Shown: positions 15,052 through 24,190, numbered from the stretch's first letter. The stretch is DNA of 56,280 nucleotides from Streptomyces wuyuanensis (GCF_900103455.1 NZ_FNHI01000021.1:1-56280), one strand, 5' to 3'. Made by a program: numbers and translations. The notes: generated by a model from the letters alone, not told the origin.

Positions 15052-15676
15052 CACTCACCCCCGGATGCTGCGGCTCGCGCTTCGGCGAGGTGGCGGTCCA
15101 GCGCGTCGACGAGGACGTCGAAGTCCCCGACGGTCAGGTCGTCGACATCTGCGGCTCGGTATCCGAGGACGCTGCCGAAGAGGAAGAGGTACTGGGCTCG
15201 GACGACGTCGATGTCTGGGTCTCGTCGCCGTTCTCGCCGTTCGGCTGGGGGTCGGGCTCGTCTTTTGGGTCGGCGAGCATTTCCTCGATCATCCGCTCGG
15301 CGTGCTCACGGTCGAGGGCCGCGTCCGGGAGGCCGGACAGTGCGGCGCGGATGTCGTCGGCCGAGGAGTCGGACGATGCTGCGGCGATGGCCATGGCGCC
15401 CTCGATCCAGTGGACGACCTCGTCCTTGTCGAGGCGCATGTACAGCTCGTCGATCAGCGGGTCGAAGTCGCCGAACCGAAGCGTCGGTACGCTGCGCTTC
15501 TTGATGATCCAGGCCACGACGCGCAGGCACTCGAGGTCTTCGTCCCTCACGCCCTGTGCGATGTCGTCCCACTTGCGGTCGATGGTGCGCTGGGCGATCG
15601 ACGTCTCAGACACACGCATCGTCCGGGCGTCGAAGTGCTCGGGCTCCCCGCCCTTCGGGCCGTACACGATGAACAC
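15051..15676 (-). CDS. Tail assembly chaperone GT, made by -1 frameshift
   Basis: The zero frame (15676 to 15263) continues after a -1 slip at CCCAAAA in the frame that ends at 15051, giving about 208 residues. The extension reads AQYLFLFGSVLGYRAADVDD-LTVGDFDVLVDALDRHLAEAR, typical of the T part of tail chaperones. It is open without a stop from the slip to the tape measure start. By analogy with lambda gpG/gpGT it should guide tail-tube assembly around the tape measure. Confidence 0.85.
15134..15676 (-). CDS. Tail assembly chaperone G
   Basis: 180 residues if no frameshift occurs. The folded part is residues 1-135, followed by an acidic, Ser/Thr-rich tail (ETQTSTSSEPS) that reads like the out-of-frame strand of the T extension. 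It lies between the tail tube gene region and the tape measure, the standard place for this protein. Confidence 0.85.
   Translation of the reverse strand: MFIVYGPKGGEPEHFDARTMRVSETSIAQRTIDRKWDDIAQGVRDEDLECLRVVAWIIKKRSVPTLRFGDFDPLIDELYMRLDKDEVVHWIEGAMAIAAASSDSSADDIRAALSGLPDAALDREHAERMIEEMLADPKDEPDPQPNGENGDETQTSTSSEPSTSSSSAASSDTEPQMSTT
15263..15269 (-). promoter_or_regulatory. -1 frameshift site CCCAAAA
   Basis: The heptamer on the minus strand is read as C-CCA-AAA in the chaperone frame and fits the X-XXY-YYZ rule exactly. After a one-base slip the codons CGA GCC CGA lead into the open T frame. Confidence 0.82.
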
Positions 15677-15685
15677 GGGCGTCTC

Positions 15686-16207
15686 CTAGCTCAGGGAGTT
15701 GCGGACGTCAGCGAGGACCCGAGCGACCTCGGACCGTATGCGGGGCTGGTGCTTGGCGACGGTCTTGTCCCACCACAGCGGGGTGGTCCACTGGTTCGCC
15801 CATCCTCCGCGGCCCTTGTTGCCGAACGTCGGGTGCCGAATGCGGCCGTTCGCGCTGTTCATGACCCACGGCATGTTCTTCAAGTCCGGCGGCAGCTTCC
15901 CCTTGTCGGCGTACAGGCGGGCTCCCGGATTGCCGCCGGTCCGGATCGAGAGACTGACAGCGCGGGCGACCGTGTCCCGTAGCGGCCGAGACGTCGGCGA
16001 TGGACCGCCCCGCTTCCCGGCCTTACGAGGCTCAGAGCGGATCGGCAGGGTGCGGATGGTCTGCTGCATGTCCGCCTTGAGCGGCTCCGCAGCCCGGCGG
16101 ATACGGCGGGCGAAGTTCGCCTTGAGCCGGGAGCCGCCCGCCACCTTCAGGCGACGGGACATCTCGAGGAGCTGCCCCGTCCCGACGACCTGAACAGTGC
16201 GCGCCAT
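15686..16207 (-). CDS. HK97 gp10-like tail completion protein
   Basis: 173 basic residues. The helical N-terminal part (LEMSRRLKVAGG...ANFARRIRRAAEPLKADMQQTIRTLP) followed by a glycine-rich central loop and a W-rich end resembles the HK97 gp10 family of tail-connector proteins. It lies between the tail tube and chaperone genes. The assignment rests on general resemblance and position. Confidence 0.6.
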   Translation of the reverse strand: MARTVQVVGTGQLLEMSRRLKVAGGSRLKANFARRIRRAAEPLKADMQQTIRTLPIRSEPRKAGKRGGPSPTSRPLRDTVARAVSLSIRTGGNPGARLYADKGKLPPDLKNMPWVMNSANGRIRHPTFGNKGRGGWANQWTTPLWWDKTVAKHQPRIRSEVARVLADVRNSLS

Positions 16208-16213
16208 GGCAGA

Positions 16214-17200
16214 TCAGAGCGCGGTGTCGGTGCTGACGTACTCGATACGCGGCTGGTTCGTCCCGTCGAACAAGCCCGTGAAGTTGATCGTCGGCTTGAC
16301 GACGTCGAAGCCCTCCACGGTCGGCGGGGCCTCGTCGATGCGGATCGCGGGCAGCACGATGCGGAAGGTCTCGTTGTACGTCGTCTCGATCTGCGGGCCG
16401 ACGAACTCCCACACGAGACTCGTTGCAGCGTCCGACGTGTGCAGGTCGTCCAGCGTGGTCGCGACATAGTCCATCTCGATCGACCCGGTGATCTTCACCT
16501 GGTCGTTCGCGATCGGCTCCTTCTTCAGCCCCGACTGCCCGGCATAGAACCGATCCGTCGCCTGCGGGCGCTCGAACTTCACCGACACCTTCCGGATACC
16601 GTCCAGCGCCGTCTCCGAGCTGTAGGTGCCCGCCTTCACCGCCATCTGCCCGAAGTGGAACGGCGACATGTTGGAGTAGCTGGCCGTGGCCAGAGTCTCC
16701 GACTCGGAGCAGTCCTTGCCGTCGATCTCGAACGTCGCCATCAGCATGCCGGCGATGTCGCACGAGAACTCGGCCGCGACGACCTTGCAGCCCACGAAGC
16801 TCTTGTCCGTCACCGTTCCCGTGGTGAGCGGCACGCCCTTCTGGATCGTAAGGAACTTGCCGAACGAGTCCGCCAGGGTGTGCGTCTGCAGGTACGCGGT
16901 CGTCGTCTCCTGCTGCACCGGCGTCACCGACGTGCCCATGAGCGCCTGCAGCAGCAGCCCCATGGACTTGTTGGTGACCTCGAGGTCGATCGACCCCGAC
17001 ACCTCCTCCTGCGTCACGACACGACGCGACGACAACGGCAGCAGCCGACCCGCGGCAATGCCCGCAGACTGAGCCGTCGTCTTCTTCAAGACGAGGCTCT
17101 CCTTGGTGAACTCGATGAACTTCGTCGGCGCAACGAACGTGCCATACGTCGACTCCGCCGCGATACCGAGCTGGGCGCCGAGCCCGGATCCGATCGCCAT
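16214..17200 (-). CDS. Major tail (tube) protein
   Basis: 328 residues, beta-rich, starting MAIGSGLGAQLGIAAESTYG as in tail-tube proteins of Streptomyces phages. It should form the hexameric rings of the non-contractile tail. Placed upstream of the chaperones in the standard order. It overlaps the preceding small gene by one base. Confidence 0.87.
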   Translation of the reverse strand: MAIGSGLGAQLGIAAESTYGTFVAPTKFIEFTKESLVLKKTTAQSAGIAAGRLLPLSSRRVVTQEEVSGSIDLEVTNKSMGLLLQALMGTSVTPVQQETTTAYLQTHTLADSFGKFLTIQKGVPLTTGTVTDKSFVGCKVVAAEFSCDIAGMLMATFEIDGKDCSESETLATASYSNMSPFHFGQMAVKAGTYSSETALDGIRKVSVKFERPQATDRFYAGQSGLKKEPIANDQVKITGSIEMDYVATTLDDLHTSDAATSLVWEFVGPQIETTYNETFRIVLPAIRIDEAPPTVEGFDVVKPTINFTGLFDGTNQPRIEYVSTDTAL

Positions 17201-17418
17201 CAGTCGTCACTCCCCTTCGACGCGGGCTTCGCCGCCGCCGTCTTCTTCGCCGACCGGGAAGCCCCCGGCTCCTCGACCGACTCCCATGTCTGCGGCTGGC
17301 AGACGTAGCCGTCGAACCGGGCGTCCGGTACCTCGACGACCTCGTCGGGCTGCACAGCCCGACCACCCAGCTCCGGCACGGTGACCGGCTCCGGGCCGAT
17401 GAAGCGCACACGCGCCAT
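17200..17418 (-). CDS. Small head-tail region protein
   Basis: 72 residues: a folded N-terminal part (RVRFIGPEPVTVPELGGRAV, like a small beta barrel) and a Lys/Ala-rich tail. GAGGAG stands before the ATG at 17418. Short proteins of this pattern precede the tail tube gene in several actinophages; function unknown. Confidence 0.65.
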   Translation of the reverse strand: MARVRFIGPEPVTVPELGGRAVQPDEVVEVPDARFDGYVCQPQTWESVEEPGASRSAKKTAAAKPASKGSDD

Positions 17419-17447
17419 GGCAGAACTCCTCACGAAAAGGGTGATGG

Positions 17448-17915
17448 TCAGATACGGGCGCGGCAGGAGACGCTGAATGCGATGACTGCCCGGACGCCGT
17501 CAGTGGTGTTGGCCTGGCGCAGCGACGCGTTGGTCAGGTGCGCCCACAGGACCGCGCCGTTCAGCGTCGGCGCCGTCGGGCTGACGCCACTCGCACGAAT
17601 GGCGTCCTCGACCACGGCGAGCAACTCGAAGGCCCGCGTCCGGCGGGCCGACACATCCGAGTCGCCCGTCCATGTGTCGATCCAGCAGAGGATGTCGAAG
17701 TCCTCATCCCGAGTACGGGCGCCCGCAGCGTTGAAGTCCTGCGCCATCTGGACGGACTCTTCGGCGCCCTCCTGATAGCCGACCGCAACGTAGTCCTGCG
17801 CAGACTGGTCGCCGACCGGCGGACCGTCCAGCACCTGCACGTCAGCCAGGTCCGGAGCCGCGCGCAGGACCGTGAGCAGCGCATCGATCGCGCCCGGAAT
17901 AGCGGAGGTCGCCAT
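17448..17915 (-). CDS. Tail terminator/completion-like protein
   Basis: 155 residues with the pattern of small alpha/beta tail-completion proteins (N-terminal helix IPGAIDALLTVLRAAPDL, then strands VQVLDGPPV, DFDILCWIDTW, RAVIAFSVSCRARI). The ATG at 17915 shares a base with the stop of the connector gene (TGATG). The position between connector and tail tube supports a role in closing the head-tail joint. Confidence 0.65.
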   Translation of the reverse strand: MATSAIPGAIDALLTVLRAAPDLADVQVLDGPPVGDQSAQDYVAVGYQEGAEESVQMAQDFNAAGARTRDEDFDILCWIDTWTGDSDVSARRTRAFELLAVVEDAIRASGVSPTAPTLNGAVLWAHLTNASLRQANTTDGVRAVIAFSVSCRARI

Positions 17916-18733
17916 CAGCCCACCCCCGGCGGCAGCCGGTGCGGTTCCAGCAGCTGCAGCGCCCGGTTCGGCACCGCATAACCCCAACCCGCGATCGGCT
18001 CCGACACGTCGAAGTCGCCAGTGCCGAGCTGCGGCCGGCCAGGCCCCTGCTGAGTACGCCACAGGTGCTGCAGGATGATCCGCGCCGCGGCCGTCATGGC
18101 GGCCGGGACGATACGCCGCCCGGCGGTGTACGTGACCTCCAGCGGCCCGAGGAACGAGCTGCCGTTCAGGCGCCGCACGATCCCAGTGACCGTGTCGACG
18201 TCCAGGTCCCCGACGGTGTACGACGTCCCCCCGGTGAGCACCGGCTCCACCGAGGTCAACGCCAGCACTGGCGTCTGCCGCAAGGCCAGCAGGCGCGTAT
18301 AGCGGACGTCATGCTGCTCAGTGACCGACCGCACCACGACAGGCCCGCAAAGCCCCTCAATGCCCGCGGTCACTGCCTCGATCCAGCCGCGCACCTCATC
18401 ATCGTCCGTCGTCGTGGTGAGGTTCAGGTGCCGCTTCGCGTCGGCCAGAGACAGGATCCCCGGAGGCGCCGCCTCGCGCACATCGAAGCTGTCCGTGTAC
18501 GCCCCGGCGTTGACCCCCGTCGCCACCCAGCGAACCGTGTGCCGCCCAGCCTGGGTCGTCGAATAGTCGTAGGTGTAGACGCCGGTGGACGCCGGCGTCA
18601 CGGGCGAGACGCTGCTCGTTGTGCCATCCGGCAGGGTGATAGTCAGCGCCATCGCCCCGGCGTTCGCCAGAGTCCCGCCGGAGTCCTTCACCTGGGTGCC
18701 GAGCGGCACCACCGCCCCGAGATCGAACGGCAT
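17915..18733 (-). CDS. Head-tail connector with N-terminal Ig-like domain
   Basis: 272 residues in two parts. Residues 1-90 are beta-rich (VKDSGGTLANAGAMALTITLPDG) and look like an Ig-like or BppU-type domain. Residues 93-200 (ILSLADAKRHLNLTTTTDDDEVRGWIEAVTAGIEGLCG...) match the gp6-like head-tail connector fold. A fusion of an extra surface domain to the connector is somewhat unusual. Confidence 0.75.
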   Translation of the reverse strand: MPFDLGAVVPLGTQVKDSGGTLANAGAMALTITLPDGTTSSVSPVTPASTGVYTYDYSTTQAGRHTVRWVATGVNAGAYTDSFDVREAAPPGILSLADAKRHLNLTTTTDDDEVRGWIEAVTAGIEGLCGPVVVRSVTEQHDVRYTRLLALRQTPVLALTSVEPVLTGGTSYTVGDLDVDTVTGIVRRLNGSSFLGPLEVTYTAGRRIVPAAMTAAARIILQHLWRTQQGPGRPQLGTGDFDVSEPIAGWGYAVPNRALQLLEPHRLPPGVG

Positions 18734-18734
18734 C

Positions 18735-19382
18735 TCACCCTCCGATCAACGTGGATCCGGTGCGGGCATACGGCCTCGGCCCGGCAGCGTCCCGGCTCGA
18801 CACCGTCAACCCGCCGGGCCGGGCGATGTTCAAGCTGTCGGCCTCGGCAAAGTTGCTGGTTCCGGCGTCGCGGTGCGACTCCATCAGGAACGACAGGTTC
18901 GACTGGGCTGTCCATGCCGGGGACGCCGCGGTACGCAGCACCGTCCACGCTGCTCCGTCCGGCGAGGACTCCCAGAACAGCGACCCGGCGTCCTCACGCA
19001 GCCGCAGCCACGCGTGAGCCACCGGATCGTAGGCGGGGAACAGGGCGGCCCCGTCGGCGTAGCCCTGCCGCAGATACAGGCCCATGGCATTCTGGGCCCG
19101 GTCCACGATGAACCCGGCGTCCTGGCCACCCACGTCGGACAGCACCAGCAGCGACAGCGCCGCCGTGGATGCGCCGTTGGCCGCAGGCGGATACGCACGG
19201 AGCGCCACCTGCGACCACGACAGGGAGTACACCGAAGCCGACCGGTACCCGGCGAAGCCGGACGTACAGGGAATGCGCGCCCTACCGCCGGACTCCACCG
19301 GATCCCCATACGACTGAGACCACAGGACAGGATCCACGACACCGTCATCGAACCCGTCCTGCAGCATCCCGAACCCGGGCAC
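18735..19382 (-). CDS. Virion-associated lectin-like protein
   Basis: 215 residues. The fold pattern (DGFDDGVVDPVLWSQSYGDPV near the N-terminus, alternating strands, GLYLRQGYADGAAL, WLRLREDAGSLFWESSPDG) resembles concanavalin-like domains of the LamG/DUF1349 kind. It starts at GTG 19382, two bases after the stop of the preceding gene. In the head region it could decorate the capsid. This is inferred. Confidence 0.6.
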   Translation of the reverse strand: MPGFGMLQDGFDDGVVDPVLWSQSYGDPVESGGRARIPCTSGFAGYRSASVYSLSWSQVALRAYPPAANGASTAALSLLVLSDVGGQDAGFIVDRAQNAMGLYLRQGYADGAALFPAYDPVAHAWLRLREDAGSLFWESSPDGAAWTVLRTAASPAWTAQSNLSFLMESHRDAGTSNFAEADSLNIARPGGLTVSSRDAAGPRPYARTGSTLIGG

Positions 19383-19384
19383 GG

Positions 19385-19795
19385 TCAGGCCCTCGACGGA
19401 GGCATCTTCCGGCCGTACCCCAGAAGCACCGTCGCGCCGTACACGCCACCCGTCGCGGGCGACCCGGACACCGTCGACACCACCCTCAGATACCGCTGGT
19501 GGCCCGTATAACCGATCTCGTGCACCTGCGCATCATTCGACGACGTGATCGCAGGCTCCGAGCCCTGCAGGAACTCGGCCGCGACCGCCGTCCAGTCCGA
19601 GCCGTTCGGCGAGTCCTGCACCTCGATGGTGTGGGTGCCGTCCGTCACCGTCCCGGCGTGAATCAGGATCATCGCCGACCTCGCCGCATCGCCGTCGACG
19701 AGGCGGTCGACCGCCGCGCCGGACGTGGTCGACGCGATCAGCGCCGGGGCGATCGTCGGCTTCGCGACCAGCATGTTGTAGACCGAGCGCCTCAC
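19385..19795 (-). CDS. Head-region hypothetical protein
   Basis: 136 residues, mostly beta: VYNMLVAKPTIAPALIASTTSG, IEVQDSPNGSDWTAVAAEFL, GYTGHQRYLRVVSTVSGSPA. Proteins like this lie between capsid and connector genes of many actinophages and may be decoration or joint proteins. Overlaps the gene before it by 4 bases. Confidence 0.65.
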   Translation of the reverse strand: MRRSVYNMLVAKPTIAPALIASTTSGAAVDRLVDGDAARSAMILIHAGTVTDGTHTIEVQDSPNGSDWTAVAAEFLQGSEPAITSSNDAQVHEIGYTGHQRYLRVVSTVSGSPATGGVYGATVLLGYGRKMPPSRA

Positions 19796-20103
19796 GGCGT
19801 CCCCTCCTTGCTGCTGTCGTCCTTCGGCTCGTGCTTCACCTCGGGCTTGGCCGCCGCCTTCTTGACCGGAGTCGCGGTCTTCTTGGCTGCCGGGCGACCC
19901 ACGGAACGCTTCTCGCCTGGGTCGGCAGTCGCCTGCTCCACCTTGGGCGCCCGCTCCGACACGTAGGTGTCGACGTCCTCGAACAGGGCCTCACGGCCCT
20001 TGATGACCGGGTCGGAGGCGTCCACCAATTGCCCCACCGTGACCATGCGCGGCACACCGTTCACTGACACGGCGAACGCCGCCCTGCATCGCTTGATCGC
20101 CAT
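19792..20103 (-). CDS. Small head-region protein with Lys/Ala tail
   Basis: 103 residues. The first 55 residues form a small folded domain (RCRAAFAVSVNGVPRMVTVGQLVDASDPVIKG). The rest is a basic tail (KKTATPVKKAAAKPEVKHEPK) that could touch DNA or be disordered. It directly follows the capsid gene. Function unknown. Confidence 0.65.
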   Translation of the reverse strand: MAIKRCRAAFAVSVNGVPRMVTVGQLVDASDPVIKGREALFEDVDTYVSERAPKVEQATADPGEKRSVGRPAAKKTATPVKKAAAKPEVKHEPKDDSSKEGTP

Positions 20104-20170
20104 TGCGCTTCCTTTCCGCCGCGCGCAGGGGCCGAGGAAGCCTCGGTCCCTGCTACGCCGCTACGTGGGA

Positions 20171-21661
20171 TCAGGCCGCGGTGGCGATGTTGAGAAGACG
20201 CAGAGCAGAGTCATTAACGACATCTGCCCCAACCCGGTAATACGCGTACCAACCGCGCGAACCGGACGGTCGGTTGTTGCCGGTGGCGAACAGGTGCGGA
20301 ATGAACTCAACGGTCATTCCGACCCTGTCAGCGATCACGTAGTTCGACAGATCACCGTAGGCGAGGATGTAGTTGTTCGCCGTGGCCGTGGCGTCGAACG
20401 CCCCGTCCATGTCCTCCGCCTCCAGCGCCGGACGACCCAGCAGCATCGCCGGAACATCCGCGCCGATGCGCTCCCACATCTGCGCGCCGCCGCTGGTGTC
20501 CATCTGCCGAACCAGGTTGTAGATCGCGCGGTTCGCGACCCACGACGCGTTCCCCCTGTAGCGGGCAGGCAGCGCCTGGTCCATCTTGTAGATGTCCGCC
20601 GCGGCGAACGTCTCCGCCGTGGTCGGCGCCACCTCCGACGAACCGCCTGCGAGGGCAGTGACGAGACCGGTGGGCTGTCCGGAACCGGAGCCCGTGGCGA
20701 ACGCCGCCGCCTCGAGGGTGTCCTTACCGAACGCCAGCAGGCGCGCGACCTCCTGGGTGACGTTGGCCTCGTCCTCCAGCGCCTCGATCGAGATCGGCAC
20801 GAAGCCGGCCGCCTTGTGAACCGGCACGGTCGGCTGGGCGAACGTGGTGGAGTCGTCGGAGACCTCGGCACCCTCCGCGTCCCACGACCACGACACGGCG
20901 CCGGAGGAGACGCCGTTCCACACGTCGCCGGTCGCGACGACCGTGCGAGCCGCCTCACGGATCTGGTTCCGCGAACCGTTCGACGTGATGATGACCGTCG
21001 GGTCCAGCTGGAACGGCACCAGGTAGCCGCCCGCGCTGTCCGTCAGGCTCATGGCCCGCTCGAGGGCCCGCTGCTCGTCCGGGGACAGCATGTGGCCCTT
21101 GCCGGCCGCGCACTTGGACCAGGCGCGCATGTACTCGGGGCTGGAGGTGGCGAGGCACAGCTTCGCGATCCGCGAGTCGCCGTCGTCCCAGCGGGCGACG
21201 ATGTTGGTGGACGCCTCACGGACGGCGTCGTCGGCGCCGGGCATCCTCTCGATCGCGGACAGGGCGCGGGACCGCAGCTCGCGCGCGACCTGTCCCTTCG
21301 ACTGGCCGAAGGTGCGAACCTCGGACAGGTCCCACGGGTTACGGAACCGCTGGTCCTCGACCGAGTCGGGGTGGAGCACCGGGTCCAGGTCGTAGCCGTC
21401 GCGCGAGGAGGTCGGCGTGCCGCCCTCGATCCTCGTCGCGGCCGGGCGCCGCTCCGTGGTCTTGGTCGCCGACCGCACACGCTCCAGAGCGGCCTTGCGC
21501 TCGAGCTGCCGGCGGTGGTCGTCGACGTCGGCGAACTCGCGGGTGAGCTCGTCGAAGCTCTGCTCGTCCTCGGAGGTGAGGTCGTCCTTCTCGCCGAGAC
21601 GCTCAAGCTCGGCCTGGATGTCCTTGAGGCGGATCACCGCCTGGGAGTGGGAAAGCTCCAT
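20171..21661 (-). CDS. HK97-family major capsid protein
   Basis: 496 residues. A helical, charged N-terminal region (1-75) acts as the delta scaffold and is probably removed by the protease encoded just upstream. The capsid fold follows, with typical segments such as GGYLVPFQLDPTVI, VPISIEALEDEANV, LLGRPALEAEDMDG and a final ADVVNDSALRLLNIATAA. It overlaps the protease gene by one base. Confidence 0.95.
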   Translation of the reverse strand: MELSHSQAVIRLKDIQAELERLGEKDDLTSEDEQSFDELTREFADVDDHRRQLERKAALERVRSATKTTERRPAATRIEGGTPTSSRDGYDLDPVLHPDSVEDQRFRNPWDLSEVRTFGQSKGQVARELRSRALSAIERMPGADDAVREASTNIVARWDDGDSRIAKLCLATSSPEYMRAWSKCAAGKGHMLSPDEQRALERAMSLTDSAGGYLVPFQLDPTVIITSNGSRNQIREAARTVVATGDVWNGVSSGAVSWSWDAEGAEVSDDSTTFAQPTVPVHKAAGFVPISIEALEDEANVTQEVARLLAFGKDTLEAAAFATGSGSGQPTGLVTALAGGSSEVAPTTAETFAAADIYKMDQALPARYRGNASWVANRAIYNLVRQMDTSGGAQMWERIGADVPAMLLGRPALEAEDMDGAFDATATANNYILAYGDLSNYVIADRVGMTVEFIPHLFATGNNRPSGSRGWYAYYRVGADVVNDSALRLLNIATAA

Positions 21662-22659
21662 CAGTCCTTGTCCTCTTCGATGGGCGCCAAGCGGGTCTTC
21701 ATGAGCGCCGCGATCTCGCGGATGTCGCTCCTGAGCCGGGCCTGGCTGGGGTTCACGGGTGTGGAGGGGTGCCCATCGGAGGGCGGCGCCTCGGTCGTGC
21801 TGGGGGCTGGCGGGTGCTCTCGCTCGAGCGGCGCGCCATCGGTGGTGCTGGTCTCAGGTGCGGCAGGTTCCGCGGCTTCAATGCGGATCGGGGCCGAGGT
21901 GGACGGGTGCCCCTGTGCGGGCGGCGCGTCCTCACGGCTAAACAGGAGCGCGGTCGCGACCTCGCGGCGCAACTCCGGGTCCTCAGGTACCTGCGGGGCC
22001 GCCGCGTCCCTTGCGAGGGACTGGCGGATCTGACGGGCCATGTCGTCGCTACGGATCAGCTCGGCGGCCAGTCCCCGACTGCGGACGCTGACCGCCGTCC
22101 CGGCGTAGGCCGGGAACACGACCGGTCCGAGCTCGCGACACTTCAGCTCGATGAGCTCACGTCGCAGCGGGCCCCGGTCGCCTGGCATCCACAGCAGGTC
22201 GAGAACCTCCTCCGGCTTGACGACCTTGCCCGCCGCGTCGCGCCACTCCTCACGAACGACCTCGAACCGGAACGACATGCCGTTCACCGAGCCCTCGGCG
22301 ATCGCGTCCCGGACCGGCTGCATCAGCCAGTTGTCGGTGATGCGGCCCTCGACATAGAGGCCCTGGTCGTCCTCGCGCAGGTCGACGATCGACCCGATCG
22401 GCAGGCTGCCGATGAGCGGGTGCCGGCCGTGGTCGAATTGCATGACCGGGGTCTGTTCCCTGATCGTCTTCCGGAAGGCGCCCTTGCGGATCGTCTCCGT
22501 GAACCGGCCCTCCCACGAGTCGATCTCCGTGTCCTGGCCGAACACTGCGGCGTAGCCGTTGAGGGTCCGGCCGTCACCCTCCCCGTCGTCGTCGGCCCGC
22601 AGGAATGAGAACGGCGCGGACCGCTCCAGGTCTCGCGCCGTAGGATGCAGGGTGCCCAT
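21661..22659 (-). CDS. HK97-type prohead protease
   Basis: 332 residues. The U35 protease domain (about 30-205) holds the catalytic His in VMQFDHGRHPLIG and Ser in GSVNGMSFRFEV, with GYAAVFGQDTEID near the start. The C-terminal 120 residues are Pro/Ala/Thr-rich and contain two similar segments, APPAQGHPSTS and APPSDGHPSTP. This tail may have scaffold function before self-cleavage. Confidence 0.93.
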   Translation of the reverse strand: MGTLHPTARDLERSAPFSFLRADDDGEGDGRTLNGYAAVFGQDTEIDSWEGRFTETIRKGAFRKTIREQTPVMQFDHGRHPLIGSLPIGSIVDLREDDQGLYVEGRITDNWLMQPVRDAIAEGSVNGMSFRFEVVREEWRDAAGKVVKPEEVLDLLWMPGDRGPLRRELIELKCRELGPVVFPAYAGTAVSVRSRGLAAELIRSDDMARQIRQSLARDAAAPQVPEDPELRREVATALLFSREDAPPAQGHPSTSAPIRIEAAEPAAPETSTTDGAPLEREHPPAPSTTEAPPSDGHPSTPVNPSQARLRSDIREIAALMKTRLAPIEEDKD

Positions 22660-24011
22660 CAGGTCCCCTCCTCAGGTGGTGTGGGCTCAGTCGGCGGCCC
22701 GGTACCGCCTGGCTCTTGGAGTTGGACACTGAACAGACCCGAATGCGCCAGCAGGCCCCAGTCCTCCGAGAGGACCGCGGGCACCACAGACTCAGCCGTG
22801 TAGCCCGCATCGAGCAGGGTCCGGATCGTTCGGGACTGAATGCCCTGGATCTCGGTGGCGTCCTTCTTGTCCTCGCGCAGGAACGGCACGTCCCGGGCGT
22901 CGTACCAGAGCCGCACCGCCCCCGAGCCACCGCCACCCGGCGGCGTCACGAGACGCTGGAAGGACCCGGCGACGTTCTGCCACAACGGGTGAATCGTGCC
23001 GTCAGCGAAGCGCCTACGCGCCTGCCCGTAGTTCGAGTAGGTGGCGGCCTGCAGCCCCTCGGACAGGCCGACGATGATCGGCGGCACCCCGGCGGCAGCA
23101 GCGATGCGGGTCTCACCGGCTCCCTGAACCTTCGAGAAGTCCAGCTGCTGGAAGTCCTTGCCGACCACACTCACATCGGCGCCGCCGCCCAGGTACATCG
23201 TCTTGTACGCGTTCGCGGCACCCTTGTGCGTGGCGTCCATCTTCGCCTTGAACTTCTCGAACGCCTCCGGTGACACCTCGCGCGCCAGCCGCACCACCAG
23301 GTTCGGCGTGGCGGCGTTCTCCATGAACCGCCGCTTGTGGCTGGACATGAGGTCGTCGTTGATGGTCTCCCGAATCACCGGCGTCAGCCACGACATGCCC
23401 CGGTACGAAGCCAGCGGATCCGGCACCGGCGCGAAGTGCGCCACCTCATCCACGAGCAGCGGCACAGGCTCCCCGCTCGGCTCCTGGTACACGTAGCCGA
23501 GCTTCTTCCACCCCAGCGTCCCGCCACGGAACTCGCGGGGCTCGAGGACGATGTACACCCAGTCCGGGCGCAGCCTGACAAGCTCATCCTCCACCACCGT
23601 CCAGTAGGAGTTGCCGGCGAGGTCCGCGTCCTGAATGACCCGGGCCAGGAGATCCTGCGTCGTGCCGCCCGTCCACGGCTCCTCCAGCAGCCGCAGATCC
23701 GTGCTGCCGAACATCTCCGACGGCCGGCCCTGGTTCAAGCGCTGCCACTGGAACCGGGTCGCCGAGAACACCGACTGCCGGGCCACCATGCACGCCCAGA
23801 TCACCGGGTTCGTCGCGAACTTCATCGCATAGCCCGGCAGATCCGAAGGCGCCTTCTCCGCGACCTGTCCCGGCATCGACTGCTGCACCGCCAGCGGCGA
23901 GTAGCCCGAGTAGCCCAGCGACTCCTGCAGCGCGAGCGCGTAGTCCTCGATCGTGCTGATGTCGCGATGTTCGGAGGGACGCCCGCGCGTCGCCCGCCAC
24001 AAGCTCGTCAC
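22659..24011 (-). CDS. Portal protein
   Basis: 450 residues, HK97-type. Recognisable parts are NPVIWACMVARQSVFSATRF near 70, the DADLAGNSYWTV segment near 128, RGMSWLTPVIRETI, and the clip/stem segments around PPIIVGLSEGLQAATYSNYGQARRRF. It forms the dodecameric ring through which DNA enters. It overlaps the membrane-peptide gene by 4 bases and the protease by 1. Confidence 0.93.
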   Translation of the reverse strand: MTSLWRATRGRPSEHRDISTIEDYALALQESLGYSGYSPLAVQQSMPGQVAEKAPSDLPGYAMKFATNPVIWACMVARQSVFSATRFQWQRLNQGRPSEMFGSTDLRLLEEPWTGGTTQDLLARVIQDADLAGNSYWTVVEDELVRLRPDWVYIVLEPREFRGGTLGWKKLGYVYQEPSGEPVPLLVDEVAHFAPVPDPLASYRGMSWLTPVIRETINDDLMSSHKRRFMENAATPNLVVRLAREVSPEAFEKFKAKMDATHKGAANAYKTMYLGGGADVSVVGKDFQQLDFSKVQGAGETRIAAAAGVPPIIVGLSEGLQAATYSNYGQARRRFADGTIHPLWQNVAGSFQRLVTPPGGGGSGAVRLWYDARDVPFLREDKKDATEIQGIQSRTIRTLLDAGYTAESVVPAVLSEDWGLLAHSGLFSVQLQEPGGTGPPTEPTPPEEGT

Positions 24012-24190
24012 GGGCGTCCCTCCTTCCCGCCCTCAGCAGGGTCCACATCGGTCAGGAACAGGCACCAGGCCGCAAAGCCCAGCCCGCCCGCGACCAGACC
24101 GGCAGCCAGGCCCAAAGCCATCCCCGCGCCGGCGGCGGCCGTCCAGCCGCCGACCAGTACGCCGAGGCGCGACAGGGCGACACGGCTCAT
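24008..24190 (-). CDS. Small membrane protein between terminase and portal
   Basis: 60 residues, most of them hydrophobic (about 9-45, two close membrane segments), ending DVDPAEGGKEGRP. The ATG at 24190 overlaps the terminase stop (ATGA). The late position suggests a structural or lysis-linked role. Function unknown. Confidence 0.7.
   Translation of the reverse strand: MSRVALSRLGVLVGGWTAAAGAGMALGLAAGLVAGGLGFAAWCLFLTDVDPAEGGKEGRP

Noticed and set aside
12661..15504. Plus-strand frame of 947 codons
   Set aside because: Antisense shadow of the tape measure gene.
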